Shown here: positions 1 to 12,452 of the stretch, piece after piece | Layout of the letters: each line of letters opens with the position of its first letter | Numbering within the stretch: position 1 is the stretch's first letter | Origin: Plasmodium coatneyi | Taxonomy: Eukaryota > Apicomplexa > Aconoidasida > Haemosporida > Plasmodiidae | NCBI RefSeq assembly: GCF_001680005.1 | Contig: NC_033559.1 | Span: 434,001 to 498,000 of the forward strand | Direction: 5' to 3' | DNA length: 64,000 nucleotides | Notes under the pieces: generated by a model | Told to the model about the DNA's origin: nothing | Seen by the model: only the letters and a program-made list of their open reading frames with translations | Database searches by the model: none | Translations under genes and position numbers: made by a program

Positions 1-3000
1 GTGCTTCTCCTTCATGAGCAAGAACTGTTTTTTCTCCGCTTCGAGACTGTTCCTATCAATTTGAATGACTGTCTGTTCGTCGATGAGTTCCTTTTCTCTC
101 TTCTCGATCATTTGAAATTGCACCTCCTTTTGCTTTAAGCTATTTTTATAATTCACTAGTTGATCCTTAACCATTTGTAATTCGTTCTTCTTTTCCTTCA
201 GTTTTTTTTCTCTTCCTTGTAGCTTACCACTGTACTGTTTCAAGTCGCTGTCAAATTCGTTTAGCTTCTCCTTCTTCTTATGCAGTTCGTCTTCATTCTT
301 TTTCTGTTCCTTCTCCTTTTCGATGAGATTGATTTCTTTCGTTTTTAAGTCCTTATCATAATTTAGCAGTTCTTCTTTGTTCTTTTTAATTTTTTCCAAC
401 TGTTCGTCGAATATTTTTCTTGACTCCTCCATCTGTAGTTTGTCATTATGTAGACTCTGTTCCCTTTCGTCCAGCTCGAATCTTCTCTTTTCCATTTCTT
501 CCTTCTCCTTCTCTATGTTTTCCTTTTCCTTGTTCAGATCCTCCTGCTGTTGTGACAAATTTATTATTCGAATCTTTATGTCGTTTTCTTCCTTCTCTTT
601 GAAGTTTTTATAATTTTTCAGCTCAATTTCTATTTGTTCCTTTTCCACTTGTAGATTTTCCTTTTCCAGGTTTAGCTTCTCCTGCTGCACGTAGAGCTTG
701 TCTTTCTCTTCCTCGATGTCTAGGTATACTCTCTTTTTGAAGTTCTCTAACTCTTCCTGCTCCTTCATAATGAGGTACTTCATTTTGCTTTTCTCCTCGT
801 CCAGCAGTTCGTACTTTTTCTGTATACCCTCTTCGTACTTTTCGCACTTTGAACGGAATTCCTCTTCATAAATCTTTTTCTGTTGCTCGAAGGAGTCTCT
901 ATCTTTCATGATTTTTTTTCTCTCATTTGCGATTTCGATTTGCAGTTTGTTCGCTTCCTCTTTATATTTTTGTTCAAGTGTTAATTTTTCATTTTCTAAA
1001 TTTTCCTTATACTTCTTCTCAACATAAACTTTGAACTTTTCCTTATCCTCCTCCATACCTTTTAGCATGGCTCTCCTCTCATTTTCTACTTCTTCCCTCA
1101 TCCTTTTGTTTTCCTTTTCTACATTGTCCAGCATAGAATTTTTCGTCCTATCCATCTCCTCCATCATGATCATTTTCATCTTGTCTACATCTTCTACCAT
1201 GAGCATCCTTTCCTTGTTCAGTTCCTCCACCATGTAATTCCTTTCGTTTTCCTTTTCCATCTGTAATTGCTTTTTTTCGTTTTCCATTCGGTCCAACATT
1301 TTGATTCTCTCATTTTCAAATTCCTTTTTGCTCTTGTTAAGCTCATCGATCAGGTCGTTATATTTGTCTATTCTACTTTTCAATTCGTTCTCCTTTATCA
1401 GGTTACTGCGCTCATTTCGCCTCAGTTCCTCTTCCTTACTTTGCAAATTACTATATTCACATTCGATCATTTTTTTCTTCTCCTTTTCGAGGGAGTCCAG
1501 TTCCTTCTTTAGCATTTCCAGCTCGTTTTTCTCCTTCACGGTTAGCATTTTTTCTTCTTCCAATTGTTTTTTATCATTTATTAGTATTTTTTCCTTTCTC
1601 TCTATATTTTTCCTCTCACCTTCAATTTCCTTTTCGCGCTCTTCCATTTCTTTGATCTTTTTGTTAAACAGTCCAAACTTCTCATCATATTCGTACAGCT
1701 TATTTTTACACTTATTTTCGATGGTAATACATTCGTTCATTTTTTCTAGCAACTCCTTCTGTGCATTGTCATATTTATTCTTTATCGAGTTGATATATTT
1801 TTCCTTCTCCTCAATTTCGTTTTTTTTCTTATCAATGGTAACTTCTTTTTCCTTAATTTGGGAATGTATCTTATCTATTTCCTTTTCCTTCTCTGCTAGC
1901 ATTTCTACTTTTTTTTCAAAGTTGTCTTTTTTTTTTTTAAAAAGGTTCTTTTCCGTTTCGAGCATTTGTCTCCCTTCCTCCATGTGTAATTGCAGTCGAG
2001 CCATTTGCTTGCTCGCTTGACACACACACACAATATTTTTAATGTCATTTTTTTTTTTAATATTTTTATCAAAGGAAAATAAATCCTCGTAGTTACTGAT
2101 TAGCGGCTGCATTTTGTTCTTTTCATTTGTCACACACACGTTATAACTTTCGTTTCTCTCATCGTCGTATGCTTCTTTCTTTTGCAAATAATTCCCCCCC
2201 GTATCGTTGTTGTGGCCGTTCATGTGCTTTTTCCTGAGTTCATTCAAGTCGAGGGTTCTCAAACCGCCCAGTTCGTGAATGCTATTCTGCTTAGGGGCGT
2301 TATTGCCGCTGTGCTGTGCATCAGCGTTATTTCCGTTCATGTGGATAGTATCATGGGTACTTGCCTGCACTGCATCATAGTTCGGTTTCACACCCGGCTC
2401 GTTCACCCCTACATCCGCTGGAACATTCCTCAACAAGAGGCCATTATTTTTACCATTCTTTAACTGCAAATATTTTTCGTACCCTGAAATGGTGCCCGAC
2501 TCCCTCTCGTGGTAGTAGGTCACCTTGGCCTGCGTGTCATCAGCGTAACCTACATAATTGCTAACTCGCTCAACATCATGTCTGCCTAGATTCACGTTGG
2601 TCGAGTTCGAACGTCTGTGATGGGAATTCTTATAATCCAAGTGCAGAACATTCTTATTATTGTAAAATGAATTGTCTGCATAATTTTTCCTCACGCTGTT
2701 CAATCTCGCATTGGATCTGCTTCTCTCTTCTTCGATATTCTTGTTAATGTTCATCAAATTTTCTAAAATTTTCTGCTTCCTAGTACTTATGCCGCTTTCG
2801 TTGGTGGTTGCCTTATGTCTACTGTCGCTGTTGTAGTTATACCTGTTCATCATTTCGGACTCCCTCTCGGCGGAGCTTTTCTTCTCGCCTGGGAAGTTGC
2901 TCTCTTCCCTCACCGTTCTGTTGCTTACGGTATGGTTCACTACGCTGTTCGGTGCGAAGTTTCCCCCTTGGTTAAGGAAATTCCCCCTCAAGTCGTTCTT

Positions 3001-4527
3001 CGACCCAGTGTCACTATACAACACCGCATTGTTGGAGTACATCTCTTCATGCTCCTTCTTAGTCTTGCTGCTTGCCCTTTCCTTCACGTCCTGAACATGA
3101 CTTGGGAACTCCCTTTCGTACAGAAAATTATTTTTATACTTTTCCTGCAACTCGATTAGCTTACTCGTGTCATTATAAGCAGGCATATTGCTATTCAATT
3201 TTTCTACATCATTATTATATAATATATTAAGGTCTACTTTGTTAGAATTATTATGCTTTGGGATTTCCATCCCTGCTGAGGTGTACCTAATATTATTCTT
3301 AAACGGTACGTCTTGATTATTAGCGAGATGATCCTTGTATGTTCTGTTACCGTAGGGGAAGTTGAAGTTAGCTTCCTTACTGTCTTCATTGTTTCTTTTA
3401 TTGTCTTCATTTCGAAGGAACATGTTTTTCATTTTTGTTCCTTTCAAATGGTCCATGTAGTCTCCATCATGTATATTATCTTTGTACATCTCGTAATTAT
3501 TCATTTTGTCGTCTTCCTTCTTTATATCTTCACAGCTATCCAAAGCTGCATTGTCCTTATCTTCTTCTTTCACGTCCTGCACGTTTGGAAGGGAAGTTTT
3601 CTCCGTGTAGCGTCTCTCAGTGGGGACTTGCCGGGGTGACAGTTCCCACAGGAACATGTACACCGCGATATGATTCAACCATGCTATCATGCAATTGCAC
3701 TTACCACGCCTGAAAATTTGTGAGTATTTTCGGAGCCCTGCCTACTCTGCGTGTGCTCTACGAAAGGGGGGAAATGAAAAATGCTATGCGAAGCGTGCGG
3801 CAACTCTGGGGAAATTCCCCCATGCAAGCGTGGTGCGTAAAAAAAAAAAAGAAACTTCTTTCAGTTGCCTACTTTTGTTAGATCTGTACAGTGGCTCGTA
3901 CATCTCCAAGCCCACATGCTTATTTGTGTTAATCTCTCCAAGTGCATAAAACTTTCTCTTTGAACTAACAGCGTCACTGAAGTTCCTGTTGGAGGAACTG
4001 TAACTAGGTGCCTTATTATGAAGCTTGCTACGCTCATTTTTAAAGTTATAGTAGTTGTTCCTTTTTGCGTTATCTACTAAAAGGTGACTTCTACTTGTCA
4101 TATGGGAGTTATTTCTGTCGGACAATATGCGCTTGATTGCCGACTTGCCATTGCTGTCTGACTCTTGCCTAATTCTCCCATTCGAATTACTACTTTTTTT
4201 GAATAAATTTTTGTACTTATCGATGAAATTTGTTCCATTATGCATAGAGCCCTTTTTAGCGGTGTTAACATTTTTGCTACTTATGTATGAATGGTGACTG
4301 CTTACATTTTCTTTATCCGTCTCGTCCTTCTCCGCTTCGGCTATCTCTTCCTCCTCGTCTTCGTTTCCTCGTTCTCCTCCCGTGTGGGTGTCTCTTTCTT
4401 TTTTTCCCCTTTGTCTTCCCACGCGGTTGTTATCTGTGCTGGCGTAATTTAAAAGGTTGTCATTTTTGTACTTATTTTTTATTTTCTCAATAGTTGTGTT
4501 ACTCCTACCTATTAAATTTTGCGCCAT
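1..4527 (-). CDS. Long coiled-coil protein, 5' part only (runs off left edge)
   Basis: I do not recognise this gene. It starts at the ATG at 4527 (protein begins MAQNLIGRSNTTIEKI). Exon 1 is a polar, Ser/Asn/Lys-rich region ending near 3873. A short intron lies somewhere between about 3873 and 3620. The long second exon then reads open to base 1 with no stop. It begins with an Asn/Asp-rich non-repetitive part (about 3650-2030). From about 2010 leftwards it becomes almost pure Glu/Lys/Leu/Gln heptad-like sequence (for example MARLQLHMEEGRQMLETEK), a very long coiled coil. Such proteins usually serve as cytoskeletal, centrosomal or membrane-associated scaffolds, but nothing here fixes the role. 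Several donor/acceptor pairs fit the intron and I cannot choose between them; donor CAAAA|GTAGG near 3872 is one. The 3' end lies outside the window. The gene is certain, the function unknown. Confidence 0.85.
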
Positions 4528-7117
4528 TCTCGGTTATGTTACTTGCATACACACCACTACTCCTGCTAAACGTTTTCATTCTATTTGCTGTCTTACTTTG
4601 TCAGTATACGGGCCGTGATGCGCCCAAATGAGTAATCTTACACGTTTAAGGAGGACGTGGAAAAAAGGAAAAAAAAAAGGGGGGGAGAAGAGACGGAGAA
4701 TGCGAAGAAGATGGCGAAATACGATTCCGTGTCCTATTAACGGTGATCGTTTTTCTCCTCCTGCTTACAACTACGTCATAATTCTAATATAATGCATTTC
4801 AATTTGAAAAAATGCAATAAAAAAAAGGCATTATGGCACGCAAACGAGGAAACATGCAAACGGCTAAATCATTTAACCTATATTTAAAACGTAAAATAGC
4901 TTGTATGCCTTTTGTTTAAAAAAAAAGGAAGGGGGTAAAACTGAAAACAACTTTTGCGCACATCAACTATTTTCACTTGAAAAGTTTGTTCAACATGTAA
5001 AAGGTGAAAATACGGAAAATTTATGCGCAATAAATGTGTTTAAAAAAAAAAAAAGGTGGAAATGAAAGAGAATGAAAAATGTGGTTGTGTAAATTGATAC
5101 GTTAGAACTGAATTTTAACGCATACGCAAACATGTTTGGTAGTTATTCACCTGCGCGATTTGCATTCCTGCGTTTTTAATGCTGGTTTTGCATTTCGCCC
5201 GCAGTTGCAATTTCTCTTACAATCTCACAGTCGCAGTACCAGTCACAGTTCCTACGTGGACTTTTTCACTCCTTACATCGTTGAGCGATTTAAAAGGAAA
5301 AACGAAAAAGAGAAGTCTATATGTGTAAAATAGCGGCGAAGAAAAACCATGCGCACAAGTAGCCACCTGTTGGGTGTATTTTCCCGAACTGGTAACACAT
5401 GCATAATTTCGCATGGAACTGCATACACGTAATGTCACACTCGCGTAGCTGTGCGGTTCGAAAAATATGTAAGCATACACATGTAGCCCTTGCGCGCAGG
5501 TGTGCGCATAAGTACGTATGTATACACGGAGTGACCGCGGAAAGTTCCCTTCACACCCTTAATGGAGAAAATTAACAGGGTGGAAAAAAAAAGCGGGAAC
5601 ATAAACCGATCGAAGAGTTAATAAAACTTGTATAACTTCTGAACGTGTTTATTATCGCCATATCGATGAATAACCATGCTCCGATTTAAAACTCCATTTT
5701 TGCATTTTTTTTACGTGTATATTTAGGTAGCTTTTTTTTTTTTTTTTTTTTTTTTTTCCATGTCTGGGAAGGGGAAATTATTAAAATAAAAAAAAATTTC
5801 ATTTCTACATGCACAGTACAGGTAAAAAAAAAAAAAAAAAAAGGAAATTGTGCACAATGGGAAATAAAAAAAAAAAAAAAAAAAAAAGCTGTAAAGGAAA
5901 AACTTCACGGTGTGTAGAAGTACCAAAAATAAATTATACCATCGCTTCTATAGAAATGATTACAAAGCATCACACACAACATATTACGTTTGTTCGTTCT
6001 TTTACGTAACTACTTGCAGCTTCTCCGCAATTTCGCTCATATTTAGAAACCAAGCTGTTTTGTCTTCTACGTTTGTGCATACTTGTTGTAACACGAATGA
6101 GCACTTTACTGATCGAAGAAAAAGGGAAAATGTGATCCTCATTTGGACTCCTCTTCGTCCAAATCTCCATTAGCCCATGTGCCCCTAACCATTGCTACGT
6201 CAAAAAAATTCTCCCCGATTTAAATTTGTCACATAAATGAACTATCAGCGAAAATGTCCCTACGGGCTGATCAGTTTAACGGCAACTTTTGTGGAAGCAC
6301 TCCTTATCAACATCAGTGCTGCGTTCGTGTTATACTTACTTTTCTTCTAATGAACACGAAAAGGAGAGCGTTTTTTACCCCCTCATATGAAAAAAGAAGA
6401 AAAAGAAATTTCACCTGTACACACACGATCGATCATCAAAGCCGGACAAATCGTTGCGCTGAGTTAAAAATGAACCATGGCGAGCACCTCAAATGGGTCG
6501 TCCTATTTATGCGCGCATTTGCAACGAACAGCACATTCTACAATAACACCATTCCTTCTTTCTCTGTGGTATGATTTGCATATAAGACTAATTTTATGCA
6601 AAGTGGAGTTGCTCATGGCTAGCGAATTATGAAACAAATTGAAAATTAGCAAATTGCACGAGGTAGGGTGACGGGGAAAATAAAGAAGTTTGGCGCAAAC
6701 GTGTAATTGGGCGTAATGGAGGCGTAATTAACGGCATACTTGAGGATGCAACTCAGTGCATGCCGAGTAGCATCACTACGAGTGTGTCCACTTGTAAGCA
6801 ATAAATAAACATGTGAAATTTGCACAAAAACATGGGGCAAAAAAGTCTTAGGGCAAAATACGCAGCACACGCAACAACATCTGCGCAAAAAACCTTAAAC
6901 AGGTGGCTAATAAATGGCAAGGAAAAATATACACATATACTCGCTTGTGCACATGTACGTGCATGAAAACGAAACAAGGGCTGACTTAACCGCTCAGCTA
7001 CGCACCAACACACCAACGGACGTTGCGCTTGCACACTTTTTAACATTCCCACGAGCACCCTCTACTAATTTGTGTAGTTTACATTTACTAGGACGGCTCC
7101 TATATGGAAATCCTTCT
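4528..7117. other. Intergenic region (5' of coiled-coil gene, 3' of ESF1)
   Basis: This stretch is AT-rich with many homopolymers. Short open frames occur (for example on the plus strand at 5136-5333 and 6254-6574), but none has a convincing composition, start and splice context together. It probably holds the promoter of the minus-strand coiled-coil gene and the terminator of ESF1. I see no RNA gene. Confidence 0.5.
5732..5887. repeat. Inverted homopolymer cluster: T26, then A19 and A22
   Basis: A run of 26 T (5732-5757) is followed within 70 bases by runs of 19 A (5824-5842) and 22 A (5866-5887). On one strand these could pair as a hairpin. Such tracts are common in Plasmodium intergenic DNA and mutate quickly by slippage, so their lengths are uncertain. 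Confidence 0.85.
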
Positions 7118-9755
7118 TTATAACTTCTTCTTCTGAAGGATTTCTTCATTAAATTTGGTCTTCTTAAAGTGCGGGTTTGTGATATCCAAATTAAAATCTT
7201 TATTTTTGTACAAGTCAGCAAATCTACTATCAATTAGGTGGCCATCATTTACTTTTTCTAGGAGGTTTTCTCCGTGGCCTTTAAACATGACATCTTTTTT
7301 TCTTTTGTTTGTTTTTTTCGTTATGATTTTTTTTATTTCTTCATCTTTCTTTTTTAGGGATTCCAAATAGGCCTTTTTCTTTAATTTCTTTTTCTGTCTC
7401 ACCCTATCTAGGTACTTGTCCCACGGATTTTTCTTTTCTTCCTTTTGGTCCTTACTTTTTAGCATGTTTTTGAAAACTTGTACGACTTCGTTTTCGTTGT
7501 CGCTATCGTCAGCGTTGGTAGTGTTGCTTGCTTGCGCTTTACGCTTATTTTTTTCACCACCTTTTTCATGGTAACTTTCGGTTAACTCGTTCGTTATGCT
7601 TCCACCAGAGTTTTTATTCGAGGCAAAAATTCCCTCTTTCGACAAATTGATCACTCCCTCCTTGGATGCAAAATCTTCCTCCATTTCGTCCATGTATATG
7701 GAGAGGTTCTTTTTGTTGACGTCGTCTCTAAGTGTACCTTTGCCACTATTATTGGCCACTCCCCAATTGGGCTCTTCCTTCTGACCACTTTGTGTATCAT
7801 CTTCGTTTAACCAATCGCCAAGGAGGAGCTTTCTGTAATATTCCCTGTTGTCTTTTTCCCTTTTGTTAAGTGGTGAATTATCCTCGTTGCGATTCTGCTG
7901 CTCCTCCTCCTCCCCATCGCTGGATGAAGAATTAGCTAGATATTCCTTCAGGTCGAGTTCCCTTAACTTCTCTTCACTAAACCTCGTGGACAGAAGTTTT
8001 TTCCTTTTAGGATTTTCATCCCATGTTGACTTGGCATGCGTATGTTTTAACGGTGTACTGACGCTATAATGGAATTGGTAATTATCAGGTATCTTATTGC
8101 ACGTCTCCTTCACCTTATAATCATCAAGAGAGCAGTTATCATCAATTATTCTAAGGTCTAAATAATTGATGCAAAAATCTGCATCCATATCGTTTAATTC
8201 TTCATATAAAAATTCTACTATTTCTTTATTATAACATTCTACTACTGCGAAATAGTATCTTGATCGCTGGATTTGGTATAGTCGGATTTTTTCATTTTCT
8301 TCCTCCTCGTCGGCACTGAGGTTGCTGTGCAAATTGGCTTGCTCGTTTTTTTTTTTTTTAAGTTTCGCCTTCTTACCTTTTGCACCGTCGCTTGTGCTGC
8401 TGTCCGAGTCGGCACTTTCATCATCGCCTGTGCTGTCGTCCTGATCGGCACTATCGTCCAGGTCTTCGCTTCCGTCACTTTCGACGCTCTCGTCATTATT
8501 GACACTTTGTTCGGCGCCTCCGCTGTTATTGCTGTCCTCGCTTGAGCTTAGATCCCCCTCATCTACCTCATCACCCTCTTCATCCTGAAAGTAATCTAGA
8601 AAGTTGTTCTGCCTATACACAGCTCCGTCTCCTTTCCTCTTCAGCTTTAAAATGTCTAAATTAATTTTGGGGCCATGTTTTTTCTCCTGTTTGAGCTTCT
8701 TTTCCCCATATTTAGAGGTGTATATAGTGACCTTCTTCACAGCTCTACTTTTACTATAATCTATGTTTTTTTTTTTTCCTCTTTTCAAAATTGTAATATG
8801 ACTCAAAGAGGTAGAAAATGTCGGCACTGGATATATTGTCCCAGTCACAACCTAGGACGGTAAAGCGGCTGGTCACGTCGAAGGTCATCTTGATATTTTC
8901 CTTACTTCTCTTATACTTGGCATACCTCTGCTTCTCCATTTTGGTGTTATTCTTTTCCTTTTTAAAGTTAATTTTCTTCGTTTTGTTTAGCTTTTCCCTT
9001 AACATGTTGCGTGTTTTCTGCTTATCCGTTTTTTTGCCTTTCTTCTTGGTAAGGGAGTTGCTGACGTCGTCCTCTCCACCGCTGCTCTGATCGTCACTTC
9101 CTTCGCCGTTTTCTTCGCTGCTGTCTCCATCGCCTCCCTCATCGCTAGACTGGTCGACCGTCTGGTCATACTTCTTCTCACGTTGTGCATTTTTTCCTTT
9201 GGGTTTATTTTTTCCACTTTTTCCCCCTTGGCCATTCTCCCCATGGCTACCATCGCAACTGCTCTTCTTTTTTAACTTCTTTTTTTTACGCTTCAAATCG
9301 AAGGAACTGCTTTGCAGCGATTCCGTGATGTTGTCCTGTTCACTACTTTGGCCATTCACGGGGGGAAGGGAAGTCTCCTCCCCGTTGGCCTTTCCACTGT
9401 TTTGACTTCCCCCTTGGACCTCTTCATCTGTCATGTTTCTCATTTTTTTCCTTGGGGGCACAATAATTGTATAATCTTTCGTTGTATCCAAATTGGTGCA
9501 ATTAGCACATTCATTTATTTTGTTGATTTCTTTCTCGATGGCCATTTCGCTGTCGTTTTCATCTTGTCTCTTCAGATCTTCCTTGTTTCTACTTGCCTTT
9601 TTTTGTGCTCTGCTTTCCGAGTCGCTATGCTTCGTTCCTCTGTTCCTTTCGCTTAGATTCTTTTCCCCATTTTCATCATTCCCTATCGTTTGGTGCTCTA
9701 TCCAGCTTTCCACACTTAACGTGTTGTCATTTATTTTGATTGAATTATCGTTCAT
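7118..9755 (-). CDS. ESF1: Pre-rRNA-processing protein ESF1 homologue (frameshift in homopolymer)
   Basis: ESF1 is a nucleolar protein needed for early 18S pre-rRNA processing. Translation from the ATG at 9755 gives a charged, low-complexity N-terminus. It then reaches the conserved entry motif SRFTVLGCDWDNISSADIF, matching the ESF1 pattern of a basic pair followed by a DWD-type core. The family's next block (VTIYTSKYGEKKLKQEKKHGP) lies in a different frame that continues to the stop at 7118. That second frame carries the other ESF1 hallmarks: SRYYFAVVECYNKEIVEFLY, a TWDE-type motif, an FxxEELRELDLKEYLA segment, and the C-terminal DSRFADLYKNKDFNLDITNP. The two frames meet at a run of 12 A (minus strand; plus 8766-8777). 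One base fewer would join them into one protein of about 878 residues. The break is therefore most likely a sequencing or assembly length error, less likely a true lesion or slippery site. Charged stretches rich in Ser, Asp and Glu flank the conserved blocks. Confidence 0.93.
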
Positions 9756-10476
9756 TTTGTCTTAACCGCATGAGACACTTATCGATTGTTCTTTTCTGGA
9801 CATGTGTTTGGACACCTGTTCGCAGCGTGACAGCTAGGAGATTTTTCCCCACGTGTATACGGGTGGGTATTTACTGAACAACGCTGGCACCCTGAACAGG
9901 CACTTCTACGTGATGGGCACAACGGTCCATACACGTAAGTGCATATATATGGACTACGAGGAAGACGTTGCACAGGTGGTAGAGCCGGCAATTAGGCACC
10001 TTTTTAATCCCTCCTCTGCTGGTACATAAACAGGTGGGCACTTTGTAGGACAAAGAAGGCGTATACGTTTTGCTGCCTTCTATAAACTTGCGGGGGGGCT
10101 GAAAATGTTCGCCCGCGAGAAACTCCAGTGGGAGTTTTCCCCTTCGTTAATGGGTTCGCAAGAGAGAGACACTCGCATAAGAATGCTCACTCGGAATGAC
10201 CATTTACATCCTCCGCTGAAGGATACAACATATACGCAGAAACATATAACAATTTGCCCCTGTGGTGGCGCGATAGAGTAATAACTGAAGGAAACAATTT
10301 CTACCCGTACAGCTGTATTGCCTGCGAGAGGGCCTCCAAAAAAATAAGTTTTCACTACGAAAACGTTAAAATGACTGCGCGCAAGCGAACAATTTATACT
10401 TAATCGCCTGCTCCTTTTAATTTTTTCAAATAACCCTCATAACGCAATTATACAGGGGAAAAAAAATATGAATAAG

Positions 10477-10504
<28 letters not shown>
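10477..10504. repeat. A28 homopolymer
   Basis: An uninterrupted run of 28 A in the gap upstream of ESF1. The length is likely to be unreliable in any assembly. Confidence 0.85.
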
Positions 10505-10508
<4 letters not shown>

Positions 10509-10888
10509 ATAATGAGAGGATTGTCAAACGGGAAACATATACATGTAGAATGTAATAACGATGAGGAAGACGTATGCCTGGCGCTTGCCATTCCGCCGAG
10601 CAGCAAGAGCCCATATATACATGCATCAAAAAAATTGTGCATTATTTTAAGGATATATATGCGCGCAGTGAATAGCGCGTTATAATATATATGCTTAGTA
10701 GTACTTTCACATTTGCCGCATTTAAGCACGCCCTTTGCAAGTACATACTTGGGCGAACGGCGGAACCAACTTACGTGCGCAGAGGCTTTATATCACCTCA
10801 ACAGTTTGGTGAAAATTTTACGCGTAATGAAAATGGGCTGCTTTATTATATAAACGAAAATGATCAAACGAAATGTACTTTCTTACGC

Positions 10889-10915
10889 AAAAAAAAAAAA
10901 AAAAAAAAAAAAAAA
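10889..10915. repeat. A27 homopolymer
   Basis: A second uninterrupted A run in the same gap, about 390 bases after the first. Confidence 0.85.
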
Positions 10916-12452
10916 TACTCAAACTGGTATACCTGAGAAAAAAACGAGGAACATTTCCCGCCACGTCCTATGCGAGGCAGCTTGTAAAAGGAAATGCCCA
11001 AGAGGGGGGTAGCCAAGGACGTACATTCGAGGGCGCGCAAATGGGCATACAAATTGGCACACAAATGGACGCACAAATTCGAACCAACGCATGCATGATT
11101 GGGTATATGTAAATGCTTTTATGACGCTCCCCCCCTAATGCGCATATGCCTACCCAAGGCAGAATCGTTTTGTCCCCGGCGCCCTCTCGAAGAGATGCCA
11201 CTTCGTTAACTACCTCCTATGAGTCCACAATGAGGTAAACACGAAAATACCAAGCTCGCCAAAACAAAACAGAGCAGCCAAAAAGTGGACAAAAAGGGAG
11301 GCGGCGAAAACGCCAGGCATGCGCTCTAAACGATAACAAACCAAGCAGTTTGTTTTGCAACAAAAAAAAAAAATTGATTTCTCACTTGAGAAGCAACGTC
11401 CGCTGCACTAGGGGGTGTGAAAAAGAATGAAATTATTTAAATGAAGAGATAAAAAAAAACAATTGCCAGACAATACGGAAAAAAGTCTTACTTTACATCT
11501 CGTGTAGCTTGACATGATGTTGTCCTTTTTCAAGGAAAATTCAACAGACAATTAATGCAGTTATCGTGGGCCTTTTTTTTTGTACTTATGCGTGTACACA
11601 CATTTTTAAGAAAAATTGGGGGGAGGAATGGAGGACCATGCGTTGGGAGATCCCTCAGCACAGTTGTAAACACATACGTGGATCATTTTTATGTGCTGTT
11701 ACAAAACGAATGGTCGAGAAGGAAAAGGGAAAGAATGTACAGACACGTCTTTTCACATGCATGATGAAAAGGTTCCTATGTTGATACGCCAATGTGTGAA
11801 TCGAGGGCGTCTCATCAGTTATTATCTATTCAGGGGAAAAAGAAAAAAAAAAAAAAAATTGTTGGGAGCACTTTTTGGCTAAGCAGCCCAGCGAATAATT
11901 CGCAGCTGTCTGGCAGTAAAAAATATTTGAACCTGGCGTATGACCCATAACGTGTAAGCCGTGATATCCGCGTGAACACACCCTAAATGAGGCAGTTTTC
12001 TTTCTCAAAAAATATTTCTTAATTTATTTGGTACACTGGTTAAAGGGTGCACGGTCAATATACATAAGGATGTGCGAACAATTTAATTAGGCAGCAATTT
12101 CATGGTAAGAAAAAAAAATAAAAATAAACACTAAGTAAGGAATGGCATGTCCATGGAGGGGATATGCGTATAGGACGCAGAACTCCCCGGGGGAGAGTCA
12201 CTGCTCAGACAAACACGTGGGATGAGACCTCTTATGGATCTTTGCCGTTCGTTGGATCCACGTCGATACTCTTCCCCATAGCGGGTACTATATTCAATGC
12301 GTAATTCCTTTTATGCAATTTTTTATTTTTTGTAAACCCACTGAAATTGTCACCTGGTTGATAACTCCATACGCAACTGCAGCTGTGTCTGCCACTGTGC
12401 ATCTATTTATGTGCCAGGTATTACAATTCAGACGTGGTGGCATCAGCACCTC

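Larger units (their letters stand above)
9756..12452. other. Intergenic region, 2.7 kb
   Basis: This separates the start of ESF1 from the 3' end of the next minus-strand gene. It carries an A28 run (10477-10504) and an A27 run (10889-10915). A plus-strand stretch at about 11155-11234 is flanked by good splice consensus (AAGGCAG| and AATGAG|GTAAAC), and short open frames occur at 10691 and 11555. None can be joined into a convincing gene. No tRNA-like sequence was found. Confidence 0.45.

Noticed and set aside
377..2020. Plus-strand frames rich in Ser/Phe/Leu, including one of 239 codons
   Set aside because: They are antisense to the Glu/Lys coiled coil, and several open only with non-ATG codons.
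4832..5333. Possible small plus-strand gene from ATG 4832 to the stop near 5333
   Set aside because: Two alternative frames are equally open after the candidate acceptor, neither resembles a known protein, and the exon-1 donor is weak.
8754..9755. Treating the two ESF1 frames as two separate genes
   Set aside because: The conserved ESF1 core continues directly from one frame to the other at the homopolymer, so one broken gene is the better reading.
11555..11784. Two overlapping plus-strand frames (69 and 72 codons)
   Set aside because: Both are open across the same DNA without a family match or convincing splice sites.
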